NCBI GenBank assembly: GCA_003152955.1
Contig: PMBQ01000105.1
Location: forward strand, 1 to 6,200
Source: Candidatus Bathyarchaeota archaeon
GTDB taxonomy: Archaea; Thermoproteota; Bathyarchaeia; 40CM-2-53-6; FEN-987
Direction of reading: 5' to 3'
Length of the DNA: 6,200 bases
Shown here: one piece after another, positions 1-5,727 of the stretch
Position numbering within the stretch: position 1 is the stretch's first letter
How the letters are laid out: each line of letters starts with the position of its first letter
Translations under genes and position numbers: made by a program
The notes under the pieces: model-generated
The model's database searches: none
What the model was told of the DNA's origin: nothing
What the model saw: only the letters and a program-made list of their open reading frames with translations

Positions 1-539
1 GTCAACTTACCCCTTCGAGTATAGGCGGGGTCAAGGTTTGAGATAGCTGCGGAGAATCGAATCTTGGCGCGGCGAAGAACAAGGGAACATCGGTGGCCGA
101 TTGTGGCTTTAAGCTCGAACTCAATCATTTCTTTCAGTCTGAAGTCTCCATTGATTGCGTCGGCTAGATCTCTCGCTTCGTCGGTTGAAAGGTTTCTACC
201 AACTCTTCGGTCGACCAACTGGTCGTTCTCTACCGTGGCAAAATTGCATCGCAATGCTAGATCGCCGTCGACAAAACCGACCTCACTACCGAGTGCTTCG
301 ACGACTCCCCGCGAAAGATCTATCCGTGAAGGATCATAGCTGAGAAGGGAGAAGACACCAGCATCACTCTCTGGGGCAATTCCCCTCTTCACGGTGTAGA
401 GTAAGCCCATCTTGCCATTCGCCGTAAGCTGGTCAAGATTCGGCGTTGAAGCCACGTCCAACGGCGTCTTGTTTCCATGCTCTGGATCAGGTTTGTCCCC
501 AACGCCATCTAAGATCACGTAGAGTATCCTTCTTGGCAA
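1..539 (-). CDS. apgM: 2,3-bisphosphoglycerate-independent phosphoglycerate mutase, archaeal type (partial)
   Basis: This is the N-terminal 179 residues of a gene that leaves the window at base 1; the archaeal family is about 400 residues, so a little under half is visible. The enzyme interconverts 3- and 2-phosphoglycerate in the cytoplasm (glycolysis and gluconeogenesis) and belongs to the alkaline phosphatase superfamily. Seen: ILYVILDGVGD near the start (D11 as expected metal ligand), HGNKTPLDVASTPNLDQL (21-38), GIAPESDAGVFSLLSYDPS (53-71) with S58 as the expected phosphorylated serine, RGVVEALG (77-84), NFATV (99-103), VDRRVGR (109-115), GHR (148-150) and ISNLDPAY (166-173). The SDAGVF form differs from the SDTAHLS of many euryarchaeal enzymes and, from memory, is closer to thaumarchaeal ones. 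I chose the TTG at 539 because GAGGGA (551-546) lies six bases upstream and the protein then starts just before the conserved strand; an in-frame GTG at 563 adds eight residues and cannot be excluded. A stop at 569-567 bars anything longer. It diverges from pyk. Confidence 0.93.
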   Translation of the reverse strand, partial: MPRRILYVILDGVGDKPDPEHGNKTPLDVASTPNLDQLTANGKMGLLYTVKRGIAPESDAGVFSLLSYDPSRIDLSRGVVEALGSEVGFVDGDLALRCNFATVENDQLVDRRVGRNLSTDEARDLADAINGDFRLKEMIEFELKATIGHRCSLVLRRAKIRFSAAISNLDPAYTRRGKL

Positions 540-545
540 TCTATG

Positions 546-551
546 TCCCTC
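546..551 (-). promoter_or_regulatory. Ribosome binding site deciding the apgM start
   Basis: On the minus strand GAGGGA is followed six bases later by TTG at 539. It resembles the archaeal Shine-Dalgarno core GGAGG. The same pattern (GAGGG then TTG) occurs in front of the transporter gene in this window. Nothing comparable precedes the alternative GTG at 563. Confidence 0.5.
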
Positions 552-573
552 TGGCCAAGTCACATCTTAAGCT

Positions 574-582
574 ATTTTCGTG
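574..582 (-). promoter_or_regulatory. Weak TATA-like element for apgM
   Basis: An A/T-rich stretch, GAAAATAG on the minus strand, is centred near 578. The usual archaeal TATA-to-start distance of about 25 bases would place transcription initiation near 553, just before the proposed ribosome binding site. The match to a TATA consensus is poor, so this is a candidate only. Confidence 0.22.
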
Positions 583-660
583 CAACTTCAATCTTCCTGC
601 AGTAATCGTCGCCATTTGGTCCAACTAGCAAAGACACCAACTGATTTCTCTTTCGTACTT

Positions 661-670
661 TCCCTATACG
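661..670 (+). promoter_or_regulatory. TATA-like element for pyk
   Basis: The string CCTATACG is centred near 666, 41 bases before the pyk ATG. The usual archaeal spacing would start the transcript near 691 and give a leader of about 16 bases. No other element in the preceding 60 bases looks better. No strong Shine-Dalgarno precedes the ATG (only CAGAGAG). Confidence 0.4.
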
Positions 671-706
671 TTGATTAGAGTTGCATAGAGCAGATCTCAG
701 AGAGCG

Positions 707-2137
707 ATGGGTAAAGTGGGTTCAAAGAAGATCAAAACGAAAATAGTATGCACGATAGGCCCCGCGACTTCGTCGCGACGAATGTTGTGGCGTCTGGCGA
801 AAGCAGGAATGAATGTTGCCAGACTCAATCTCTCCCATGACACAACAAAAGACCACGTCGCAAATGTGCGTCGCATTCGCCAAGTTGCAAGAGAGCGGAG
901 GGCCCCTATAGGAATTCTATTCGACTTGCCAGGGCCCAAGATCAGAATCGGGAAGCTCTCGCCTGAGCCCATCACCCTCAAAGAAGGCAGACTCGTGACT
1001 CTAACGGGCCAACGAACAGCAGGGAATCAGAGGATAATTCCGATCAGCCATCCGAAAGTGTTACGAGATTTAGACAAAGGCGACGCGATCTTCTTTGCGG
1101 ATGGAACAATTCGACTCGTCGTCACCGAAGTCAAGACCAATGGCGTGCTCTGCCGCGTGATCAGAGGAGGCGTTCTATTCTCCGGTAAAGGTGTCAATAT
1201 TCCCGGAAAGAAGATTGGACTACGAGCACTCACTCCGAAAGATATTTCTCTTCTTCGGTTCGCTCTGCGGCAGGGTGCAGACTTTCTCGGCTTGTCCTTC
1301 ACCTCAACCAGCGAAGACATTGTGAGAACCAAGAGAATTGTCCTGCAAGCCGAAAGCCACGCGTGGGTCATTGCGAAGATCGAAACACGACAAGCAGTTG
1401 AGAACTTCGACGAGATCGTGCAAAAGGCTGACGGTATCATGGTGGCCCGTGGTGACCTAGGCGTAGAAATGGAAATCGAAGATGTGCCAATCCTGCAAAA
1501 GGAGATAATCTCGAAAGCAAACGCCGCGGGCAAGCCGGTTATAACCGCAACCCAGATGCTTGAGTCAATGGTCACAAATCCCACGCCAACTCGCGCCGAA
1601 GTGACCGACATCGCCAATGCCATAATCGATGGGACAGACGCCATCATGCTATCCGAGGAAACGGCTGTGGGGAAATACCCTGTGGAGGCCGTGGAAGTAA
1701 TGAAGAAAGTGGCTCTCGCCACTGAAGCAACACTCCCTTACAGAGAGTTCCTGGAGGCGAGGCGGTCCCTCATGAAGAAGACTCAGGACGCCATTTGTTT
1801 CTCCGCGTGCCAAGTTGCCTTCGAACTTGATGCCAGTTGTGTTGTGGCGAATACCCGAACTGGAATAACAGCGCAAAGGGTGTCTAAGTTCCGGTCATCG
1901 GTTCCAATTATTGCATTAACGTACAGCGATGCAGTAATGAATCAACTTTCACTTTTGTGGGGGTTATACCCGCACAAGGTGAAGAAGCTCTCAACCACAG
2001 CCGAGATATTTCGTGCTGCAAGAAACGAAGCACTCGCGAGCGGAACCGCTCGTCCAGGTGAGCGGATCATTGTGGTTTGCGGAGATCCATCAACGCCGAG
2101 CGGGGAAACTGACCTGCTCCGTATACAGCTTGTTTGA
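707..2137 (+). CDS. pyk: Pyruvate kinase
   Basis: Cytoplasmic enzyme that transfers phosphate from phosphoenolpyruvate to ADP to give pyruvate and ATP, the last step of glycolysis. At 476 residues it is full length. Seen: KTKIVCTIGPAT (10-21), MNVARLNLSHD (35-45) with R39, N41 and S43 as expected ligands, DLPGPKIR (73-80), a B domain lid at about 75-175, the active-site segment VIAKIET (221-227) with catalytic K224 and metal ligand E226, MVARGDLGVE (245-254) with D250, ATQMLESM (281-288), and TPTRAEVTDIANAIIDGTDA (293-312) followed by IMLSEETAVGKYP. The C-terminal domain runs from about 360 to the end and closes with the family's glycine-rich G-x-P-x4-G-x-T segment. Position 78 is lysine where potassium-dependent enzymes such as the muscle form carry glutamate (E117), which by known family rules predicts potassium-independent activity. 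The ATG is preceded only by CAGAGAG. The gene diverges from apgM. Allosteric effectors cannot be read from the sequence. Confidence 0.97.
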   Translation: MGKVGSKKIKTKIVCTIGPATSSRRMLWRLAKAGMNVARLNLSHDTTKDHVANVRRIRQVARERRAPIGILFDLPGPKIRIGKLSPEPITLKEGRLVTLTGQRTAGNQRIIPISHPKVLRDLDKGDAIFFADGTIRLVVTEVKTNGVLCRVIRGGVLFSGKGVNIPGKKIGLRALTPKDISLLRFALRQGADFLGLSFTSTSEDIVRTKRIVLQAESHAWVIAKIETRQAVENFDEIVQKADGIMVARGDLGVEMEIEDVPILQKEIISKANAAGKPVITATQMLESMVTNPTPTRAEVTDIANAIIDGTDAIMLSEETAVGKYPVEAVEVMKKVALATEATLPYREFLEARRSLMKKTQDAICFSACQVAFELDASCVVANTRTGITAQRVSKFRSSVPIIALTYSDAVMNQLSLLWGLYPHKVKKLSTTAEIFRAARNEALASGTARPGERIIVVCGDPSTPSGETDLLRIQLV

Positions 2138-2180
2138 CCTAAAATCTCTCGACATAACGAGAATTGAAAGAGAACAAAGA

Positions 2181-2192
2181 TAGGTTTATTCT
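2181..2192 (+). promoter_or_regulatory. Candidate TATA box for amrS
   Basis: TAGGTTTATTCT contains TTTATT at 2185-2190, preceded by an A-rich stretch. The usual spacing would start the transcript near 2213 and leave a leader of about 60 bases that includes the palindrome at 2248-2261. Confidence 0.35.
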
Positions 2193-2247
2193 AGAGACGA
2201 ATCGAATCTCTCACTGAGAAAAAGATCGAATGCTTTCCGGAACTTTC

Positions 2248-2261
2248 AACACTTCAGTGTT
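2248..2261 (+). repeat. Perfect 14-base inverted repeat before the amrS ribosome binding site
   Basis: AACACT-TC-AGTGTT has six-base arms around a two-base centre and ends two bases before the Shine-Dalgarno. In RNA it would fold as a five-pair stem with a UUCA loop; in DNA it could be bound by a dimeric regulator. Its position would let either form affect translation or transcription of amrS. Function is inferred from position only. Confidence 0.5.
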
Positions 2262-2263
2262 TT

Positions 2264-2270
2264 GAGGTCA
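2264..2270 (+). promoter_or_regulatory. Ribosome binding site of amrS
   Basis: GAGGTCA lies five bases before the ATG at 2276 and matches the archaeal GGAGGTGA core at most positions. It fixes the amrS start. Confidence 0.65.
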
Positions 2271-2275
2271 GCACC

Positions 2276-3343
2276 ATGACTCTAGGGAAAGAAGCACTTC
2301 TGTACAGGCACCTTCCTAACGGAAGAGTCAGGTGCACAGCCTGCGCTCGATATTGCAATATACCGGATGGCAAAATCGGATTTTGTGGAATCCGCGGTAA
2401 TGTTGACGGCAAACTGCAGCTCTTCGTTTACGGCAAGATCGTCGCAGGCCATGTCGACCCGATTGAGAAGAAACCCGTGACACACTATTTGCCAGGAACG
2501 AAGATTTTCTCGATAGGTACCACTGGTTGCAACTGGCTCTGCTCCTACTGTCAGAACTTTGACATCAGTCAGAGGCGGAAGATTGAGGGAACAGAGGTTA
2601 CGCCGGAGAAGGTTGTTGAGATGACAAAGCGCTATCGCTGTCAAGGCATTGCCTACACCTACAACGAGCCCACGATCTTCATGGAGTTCGCTCACGACAT
2701 TGGCGTTCAGGCCAGAAAGGATGGACTTGCCAACATCTTTGTCTCGAATGGATATGACACCCCTGAGGCGGTAGATATGATGCGCGATTTCCTAGACTGC
2801 ATAACAGTCGACTTCAAGGGGAACGGCGAAACCTCCTTCGTGCGCAAGAACATCGGTATCGCAAACGCCGACCCCATCTTCCAGACATTGCTAGAAATTC
2901 GCGACAAGACAAGAGTTCACATTGAGATCACGGACCTAATCGTACCAGAAATTGGAGATGATTTAGGGGCAGCGAAGAAACTTGCCTCTTGGGTCTACGA
3001 CAACCTCGGCCCCGACATTCCGATGCACTTCCTGAGATTTCATCCTGACTACAAGTTGATGCATCTTCCTGCCACGCCGATCGAAATGCTTGAAAAACAT
3101 CACGAGGTCGCCAAGAACGTCGGAATGAACTACGTCTATCTGGGGAACGTTACTGGGCATCCGTTTGAGCACACGTACTGTCCTGAGTGCGGCAAAGTAG
3201 TAGTGGAAAGGTGTGGATTTGACATAGCGGGATGGTACCTCGACGACCGGAATTGCTGCAAGTACTGTGGTAATGAGATCGCTATCGTTGGGAGTTTGAG
3301 CGGCACCATCAAAGAAGACCGATTCGTTCCCGTCGTTATGTAA
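2276..3343 (+). CDS. amrS: AmmeMemoRadiSam system radical SAM enzyme
   Basis: A 355-residue radical SAM protein of the group often mislabelled pyruvate formate-lyase activating enzyme (COG1180). Family members occur with Memo-like and AMMECR1-like proteins; the substrate is not known to me. Seen: an N-terminal cysteine set C20-x2-C23-x3-C27-x9-C37 ending in GFCGIRGN, the KKPVTHYLPGTKIFSIGTTG stretch (65-84), the radical SAM cluster motif C85-x3-C89-x2-C92 (GCNWLCSYCQNF), YTYNEPTIF (128-136), VSNGY (156-160), DFKG (179-182), HFLRFHPDYK (251-260) and YLGNVTGHPFEHTYCPECG (288-306). A C-terminal zinc-knuckle-like pair of C302-x2-C305 and C328-x2-C331 follows. This overall plan with N- and C-terminal cysteines is what separates the group from true glycyl-radical activases, and no glycyl-radical enzyme gene is present here. 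The ATG has a good ribosome binding site. The next gene starts 17 bases after the stop, suggesting cotranscription. No Memo or AMMECR1 gene is visible in the window. Confidence 0.92.
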   Translation: MTLGKEALLYRHLPNGRVRCTACARYCNIPDGKIGFCGIRGNVDGKLQLFVYGKIVAGHVDPIEKKPVTHYLPGTKIFSIGTTGCNWLCSYCQNFDISQRRKIEGTEVTPEKVVEMTKRYRCQGIAYTYNEPTIFMEFAHDIGVQARKDGLANIFVSNGYDTPEAVDMMRDFLDCITVDFKGNGETSFVRKNIGIANADPIFQTLLEIRDKTRVHIEITDLIVPEIGDDLGAAKKLASWVYDNLGPDIPMHFLRFHPDYKLMHLPATPIEMLEKHHEVAKNVGMNYVYLGNVTGHPFEHTYCPECGKVVVERCGFDIAGWYLDDRNCCKYCGNEIAIVGSLSGTIKEDRFVPVVM

Positions 3344-3360
3344 GCACTCTAAGTTGCCGC

Positions 3361-3882
3361 GTGAGCTACTTGAAATCCTTCAGAGTTAACAGGGATCTGC
3401 CTGCCGGACGATACATTTTACCACAAGTTTTCGCCGGGCTCGAAGACGTGCAAACACTCAACAAATGCATACATGATTCGGCATTGCTGCGCAGGATCCT
3501 TGGGCAAACCGAAGTAACGCTCACCGCAAATGGAACACGTTACATGCATGTTAACGACGAAGATGGAAGCTTGGTTGTGGGGCTGAAGTATCTTCGCGAT
3601 GCCGACGAACGATATTTGTATCTAGACATAATCCATGAGCTGATCCATGTTAGGCAATATTTCGAGGGAAGAGAGCTATTTGACGACGAGTACAACTACG
3701 CGGATAGGCCGACTGAGATCGAGGCGTATCAGTACACGGTTGAAGAAGGCCGAAGACTCGGAATGACGGATGAAGAAATAGCGCGATATTTGTATGTTGA
3801 GTGGATTACTGGAAAGGAATTTGCGCGGATGTTGGAGACTCTAGGGGTTACGCCGTCCAGAGGCCGGTCGCTGCCCTCTTAG
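3361..3882 (+). CDS. Uncharacterised HExxH-motif protein, possible zinc metallopeptidase
   Basis: A 173-residue soluble protein with no signal peptide or membrane segment, not assignable to a named family by eye. The core is YLYLDIIHELIHVRQYFEG (85-103), in which H92, E93 and H96 form an HExxH zinc site. E119 or E121 in RPTEIEAYQY (116-125), about 25 residues later on a predicted helix, could be the third ligand, as in small gluzincin-type peptidases. The remainder is charged and helical (GMTDEEIARYLYVEWITG, 134-151). The N-terminal part (residues 1-80) has no motif I know. It could be a true peptidase or an inactive zinc-fold protein. The start is GTG at 3361 with no obvious Shine-Dalgarno, 17 bases after the amrS stop, so it probably shares the amrS transcript. 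It converges on the Nudix gene with only 29 bases between stop codons. The reading frame is convincing: no long competing frame, normal composition, consistent codon use. Confidence 0.8.
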   Translation: MSYLKSFRVNRDLPAGRYILPQVFAGLEDVQTLNKCIHDSALLRRILGQTEVTLTANGTRYMHVNDEDGSLVVGLKYLRDADERYLYLDIIHELIHVRQYFEGRELFDDEYNYADRPTEIEAYQYTVEEGRRLGMTDEEIARYLYVEWITGKEFARMLETLGVTPSRGRSLPS

Positions 3883-3911
3883 TTTCAGCCCACGATATTT
3901 CGACAAACTCA

Positions 3912-4349
3912 TCAGACATCGTTTGACGTTTCCTCCATCGATTCCATTAAATACTTGTTTACGAAGTTTCTTGTGTATTCTTCTAGGTCAAGCTTCAGAG
4001 CTTTCGTGGGCTTCATCCAGAAATATTCCTGGAGTTCTCTTCCGTCCAGTTTCACTTCAGAGCTCTTTGTCGTGCAAATGTAATCCATGAAAATGAAGTG
4101 TTCATGCTTGTGGTAGTTGTCAGGGTAAATTGCCTCCTGCACGAGCAGCAATCTGACTGGCTCAACGTCTAGTCCCGTCTCTTCTTTGACCTCCCGTTTG
4201 ATCGCGCCTTCAGCACGTTCGCCTAGCTCTATATGTCCACCTGGAACTGTGAACTTGTCGCCCCACTTGCTCGATCGGACGATCAGGACTTCTCCTCCTG
4301 GATTCACCACTAGTGCACCCACTGTCGCTTCTGGATAGAGCTGCGGCAT
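3912..4349 (-). CDS. Nudix hydrolase
   Basis: A 145-residue single-domain protein of the size usual for MutT/Nudix enzymes, which hydrolyse nucleoside diphosphates linked to another moiety and use Mg2+ or Mn2+. The Nudix box is complete: G38-x5-E44-x7-R52-E53-V54-K55-E56-E57-T58-G59-L60, with E53, E56 and E57 as metal-binding carboxylates. It is preceded by the typical VGALVVNPGGEVLIVRSS strand pair (10-27) and FTVPGGHIELGE (33-44). The substrate (oxidised nucleotide, ADP-ribose, nucleotide sugar or other) cannot be read from the sequence. I start at the ATG at 4349; a TTG two codons upstream (4355) is possible, with AAGTGG a few bases before it. The gene follows the transporter on the same strand after about 70 bases and has its own candidate TATA element and an upstream palindrome, so it may be independently controlled. 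Confidence 0.94.
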   Translation of the reverse strand: MPQLYPEATVGALVVNPGGEVLIVRSSKWGDKFTVPGGHIELGERAEGAIKREVKEETGLDVEPVRLLLVQEAIYPDNYHKHEHFIFMDYICTTKSSEVKLDGRELQEYFWMKPTKALKLDLEEYTRNFVNKYLMESMEETSNDV

Positions 4350-4393
4350 TTCCAAGCCACTTCATTTGGATGTTGAATGGCAGACTTCACGCG

Positions 4394-4402
4394 CATAATA
4401 AC
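4394..4402 (-). promoter_or_regulatory. Candidate TATA box of the Nudix gene
   Basis: GTTATTATG on the minus strand is centred near 4398. The usual spacing gives a start near 4372 and a leader of about 23 bases before the ATG at 4349. It directly abuts the palindrome at 4403-4418, which then occupies the position where transcription factor B or a regulator would bind. Confidence 0.35.
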
Positions 4403-4418
4403 GATATCTCGAGATGTC
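4403..4418. promoter_or_regulatory. 16-base near-palindrome, possible operator
   Basis: GATATCTC-GAGATGTC reads the same on both strands except for one mismatched pair (4405 with 4416). There is no loop, so a DNA site for a dimeric protein is more likely than an RNA hairpin. It starts one base after the transporter stop codon and lies immediately upstream of the Nudix TATA candidate. The operator role is inferred. Confidence 0.45.
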
Positions 4419-4419
4419 A

Positions 4420-5652
4420 CTATTCATCCTTGACTGTGAGGTCGAGTTTTTCGGCTGGTGATTCGCTGACCATCGCAAGTGGAATAGCAACTAGTCCGGA
4501 GAGCAGGACTGAAATCAAGAATGGTATTCTCGGGTTCGTGAGAACCCACAGTTCGCTTCCGATGTATGGAGCAACAATACTGCTCAAGCCTGCAATGGTC
4601 GTGATGAATCCAATGACCGAACTTCTCTGCTCGGTTCTAGTTATGTTTGCCATTAGGGTTTGATTACCAACGAGAAAAAACTGAACAAAGAAGCCGGATA
4701 CTGCATAGACCCCTATGGCAAGGATAGAGTTCGAAGCGTATATCCATGGAACCAGCATGATTCCTGAGAGTATTATCGCGAAAATCATCATTCTCCTTAC
4801 GCCTAGCCTCCTCGACACTCTGCCAGCACCGAAAGCGCCCAGCATGGCTACAAGAGAAGCTATGCCAATCATCACGGCGAACTCTCCTTGGGACAAATGC
4901 AGTTGCTCTATTGAGAAAAGCGGATAGATCGCAATCCCCAAACCTGAAGAGAAATTGAAGAACAATAGTGCGATCATAACCAACCATACGTTCCGCGACA
5001 AATGCGCAACTAAGAAACTGGGACGAGGATGTGCTCGATTCGCTCTAGCTTCCGGGGAAAGAGTTTCTTTCAGAAACACCAATCGCGCAACAGCCGCTCC
5101 GATTCCTGCAATCCCGATGGCGATAATGTTTAGTTCGAATTTTCCTGGATTTGGGAGATACCCCCCAACAAGGGAGCCCAAGGCTAGGCCCAAGTATGCC
5201 AGAATCCAGAAACTGCCGAACGCATTACCTCGATCATTCACTCCAACGGACTCTGCGATGGTAGAAGTGACGGCAGGTTGCACCATTGTCGCGAAGAAAT
5301 AACCAGCGAACAAAATGAACGCCGCCAGCATCCAAGTGTTTGCTCTCAAGAGTCCTAGAAATAGACCAAAGCCAATTGACCCTCCGAGAACTATTACGGT
5401 CTTCCTCCCCATTCTGTCTGCGAGGAGTCCACCAAAAATGGACAAGTTTGCCGCAATTGCTATACCGACATAAACGATTCCAATTTGAGGAACTGTCGCC
5501 TTCAGGGCCTGCAAATACAACGGGATGAATGGCTGGAAAGCCTGCGCCCCAAAATTGGTCAGCAGACCAGTTGCGCTCATGACAAGGACGTTTCGCTCCA
5601 AACTAAGAAAAGAACCAATTCCGCTCCACAGTCGACGTGGGCTATGCCACAA
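4420..5652 (-). CDS. Major facilitator superfamily transporter
   Basis: A 410-residue integral membrane protein with about 12 hydrophobic helices (roughly 22-47, 56-77, 85-103, 107-129, 144-166, 172-194, 221-247, 256-277, 287-306, 309-334, 344-369 and 376-395) and a basic loop between helices 6 and 7 (residues 195-220), the normal 6+6 layout. The signature motif A lies between helices 2 and 3: GGLLADRMGRK (74-84) with D79, R80, G82 and R83. A degenerate second copy is at GAGRVSRRLGVRR (275-287). It is a secondary transporter, driven by proton or other ion gradients; the cargo is unknown. Multidrug or sugar efflux types are the nearest in look. The start is TTG at 5652, supported by GAGGGTGGG seven bases upstream; the first internal ATG (codon 25) would cut into helix 1 and is unlikely. 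It lies between the small membrane protein and the Nudix gene on the same strand; joint function is not established. Confidence 0.93.
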   Translation of the reverse strand: MWHSPRRLWSGIGSFLSLERNVLVMSATGLLTNFGAQAFQPFIPLYLQALKATVPQIGIVYVGIAIAANLSIFGGLLADRMGRKTVIVLGGSIGFGLFLGLLRANTWMLAAFILFAGYFFATMVQPAVTSTIAESVGVNDRGNAFGSFWILAYLGLALGSLVGGYLPNPGKFELNIIAIGIAGIGAAVARLVFLKETLSPEARANRAHPRPSFLVAHLSRNVWLVMIALLFFNFSSGLGIAIYPLFSIEQLHLSQGEFAVMIGIASLVAMLGAFGAGRVSRRLGVRRMMIFAIILSGIMLVPWIYASNSILAIGVYAVSGFFVQFFLVGNQTLMANITRTEQRSSVIGFITTIAGLSSIVAPYIGSELWVLTNPRIPFLISVLLSGLVAIPLAMVSESPAEKLDLTVKDE

Positions 5653-5659
5653 TTGCTAG

Positions 5660-5668
5660 CCCACCCTC
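5660..5668 (-). promoter_or_regulatory. Ribosome binding site deciding the TTG start of the transporter
   Basis: GAGGGTGGG on the minus strand lies seven bases before TTG at 5652. It matches the GGAGGTGA core with few differences. It supports the TTG rather than the internal ATG at 5580. Confidence 0.5.
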
Positions 5669-5694
5669 GAACAAGAAGAAAATGAATTTAGAGA

Positions 5695-5727
5695 CAAGAG
5701 CGATGCTTCAGCCCATTTTAGCTCTTG
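5695..5727 (-). terminator. Possible terminator after the small membrane protein
   Basis: Seven-base arms CAAGAGC (5727-5721) and GCTCTTG (5701-5695) flank a 19-base loop that contains the stop codon. On the minus strand they are followed by a T-rich run (TCTCTAAATTCATTTTCTTC). Archaeal termination depends mainly on T-rich stretches, so the run may matter more than the hairpin. The large loop makes this a modest call. Confidence 0.3.

Larger units (their letters stand above)
540..706. promoter_or_regulatory. Divergent intergenic region between apgM and pyk
   Basis: These 167 bases separate the starts of two glycolytic genes that point away from each other, so both promoters must lie here or within apgM's first codons. 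I see no coding potential. The centre holds a short interrupted palindrome TTGGTCCAA (616-624), and CCAACT occurs twice, starting at 621 and 637, 16 bases apart. These are short enough to be chance. If apgM starts at GTG 563 the spacer shrinks to 143 bases. Confidence 0.7.
2138..2275 (+). promoter_or_regulatory. Intergenic leader between pyk and amrS
   Basis: The 138 bases contain no gene. They carry a TTTATT element, a palindrome just before the ribosome binding site, and AATCTCTC twice (2143-2150 and 2205-2212). A weak inverted repeat TCTCG-6-CGAGA (2147-2162) lies ten bases after the pyk stop but is not followed by a T run, so I do not call it a terminator. Whether amrS is read from its own promoter or from pyk is open; the spacing favours its own. 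Confidence 0.5.

Noticed and set aside
64..343. Plus-strand open frames of 91 and 62 codons at the left edge
   Set aside because: They lie antisense to the apgM reading frame, which shows many family motifs over its whole length. Their composition (serine- and arginine-rich, no order) is that of a shadow frame.
446..628. Plus-strand 60-codon frame across the apgM start and the spacer
   Set aside because: It covers the apgM N-terminus in antisense and continues into the promoter region, with no ribosome binding site and no recognisable motif.
1027..1722. Minus-strand 231-codon frame inside pyk
   Set aside because: It is long but entirely antisense to catalytic motifs of pyruvate kinase. Its serine-, threonine- and isoleucine-rich composition is explained by the complementary codons.
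2147..2162. Inverted repeat TCTCG-ACATAA-CGAGA after pyk as terminator
   Set aside because: The arms are only five bases and an A-rich, not T-rich, stretch follows, so there is no support for termination on the plus strand.
2276..3343. Pyruvate formate-lyase activating enzyme
   Set aside because: The N-terminal C-x2-C-x3-C-x9-C set, the C-terminal cysteine pairs and the GNVTGHP segment fit the AmmeMemoRadiSam group, and no glycyl-radical enzyme gene is nearby.
3883..3911. Bidirectional terminator between the converging HExxH and Nudix genes
   Set aside because: The 29-base gap has no hairpin and no T run in either direction; termination probably occurs inside the opposing gene or is not visible here.
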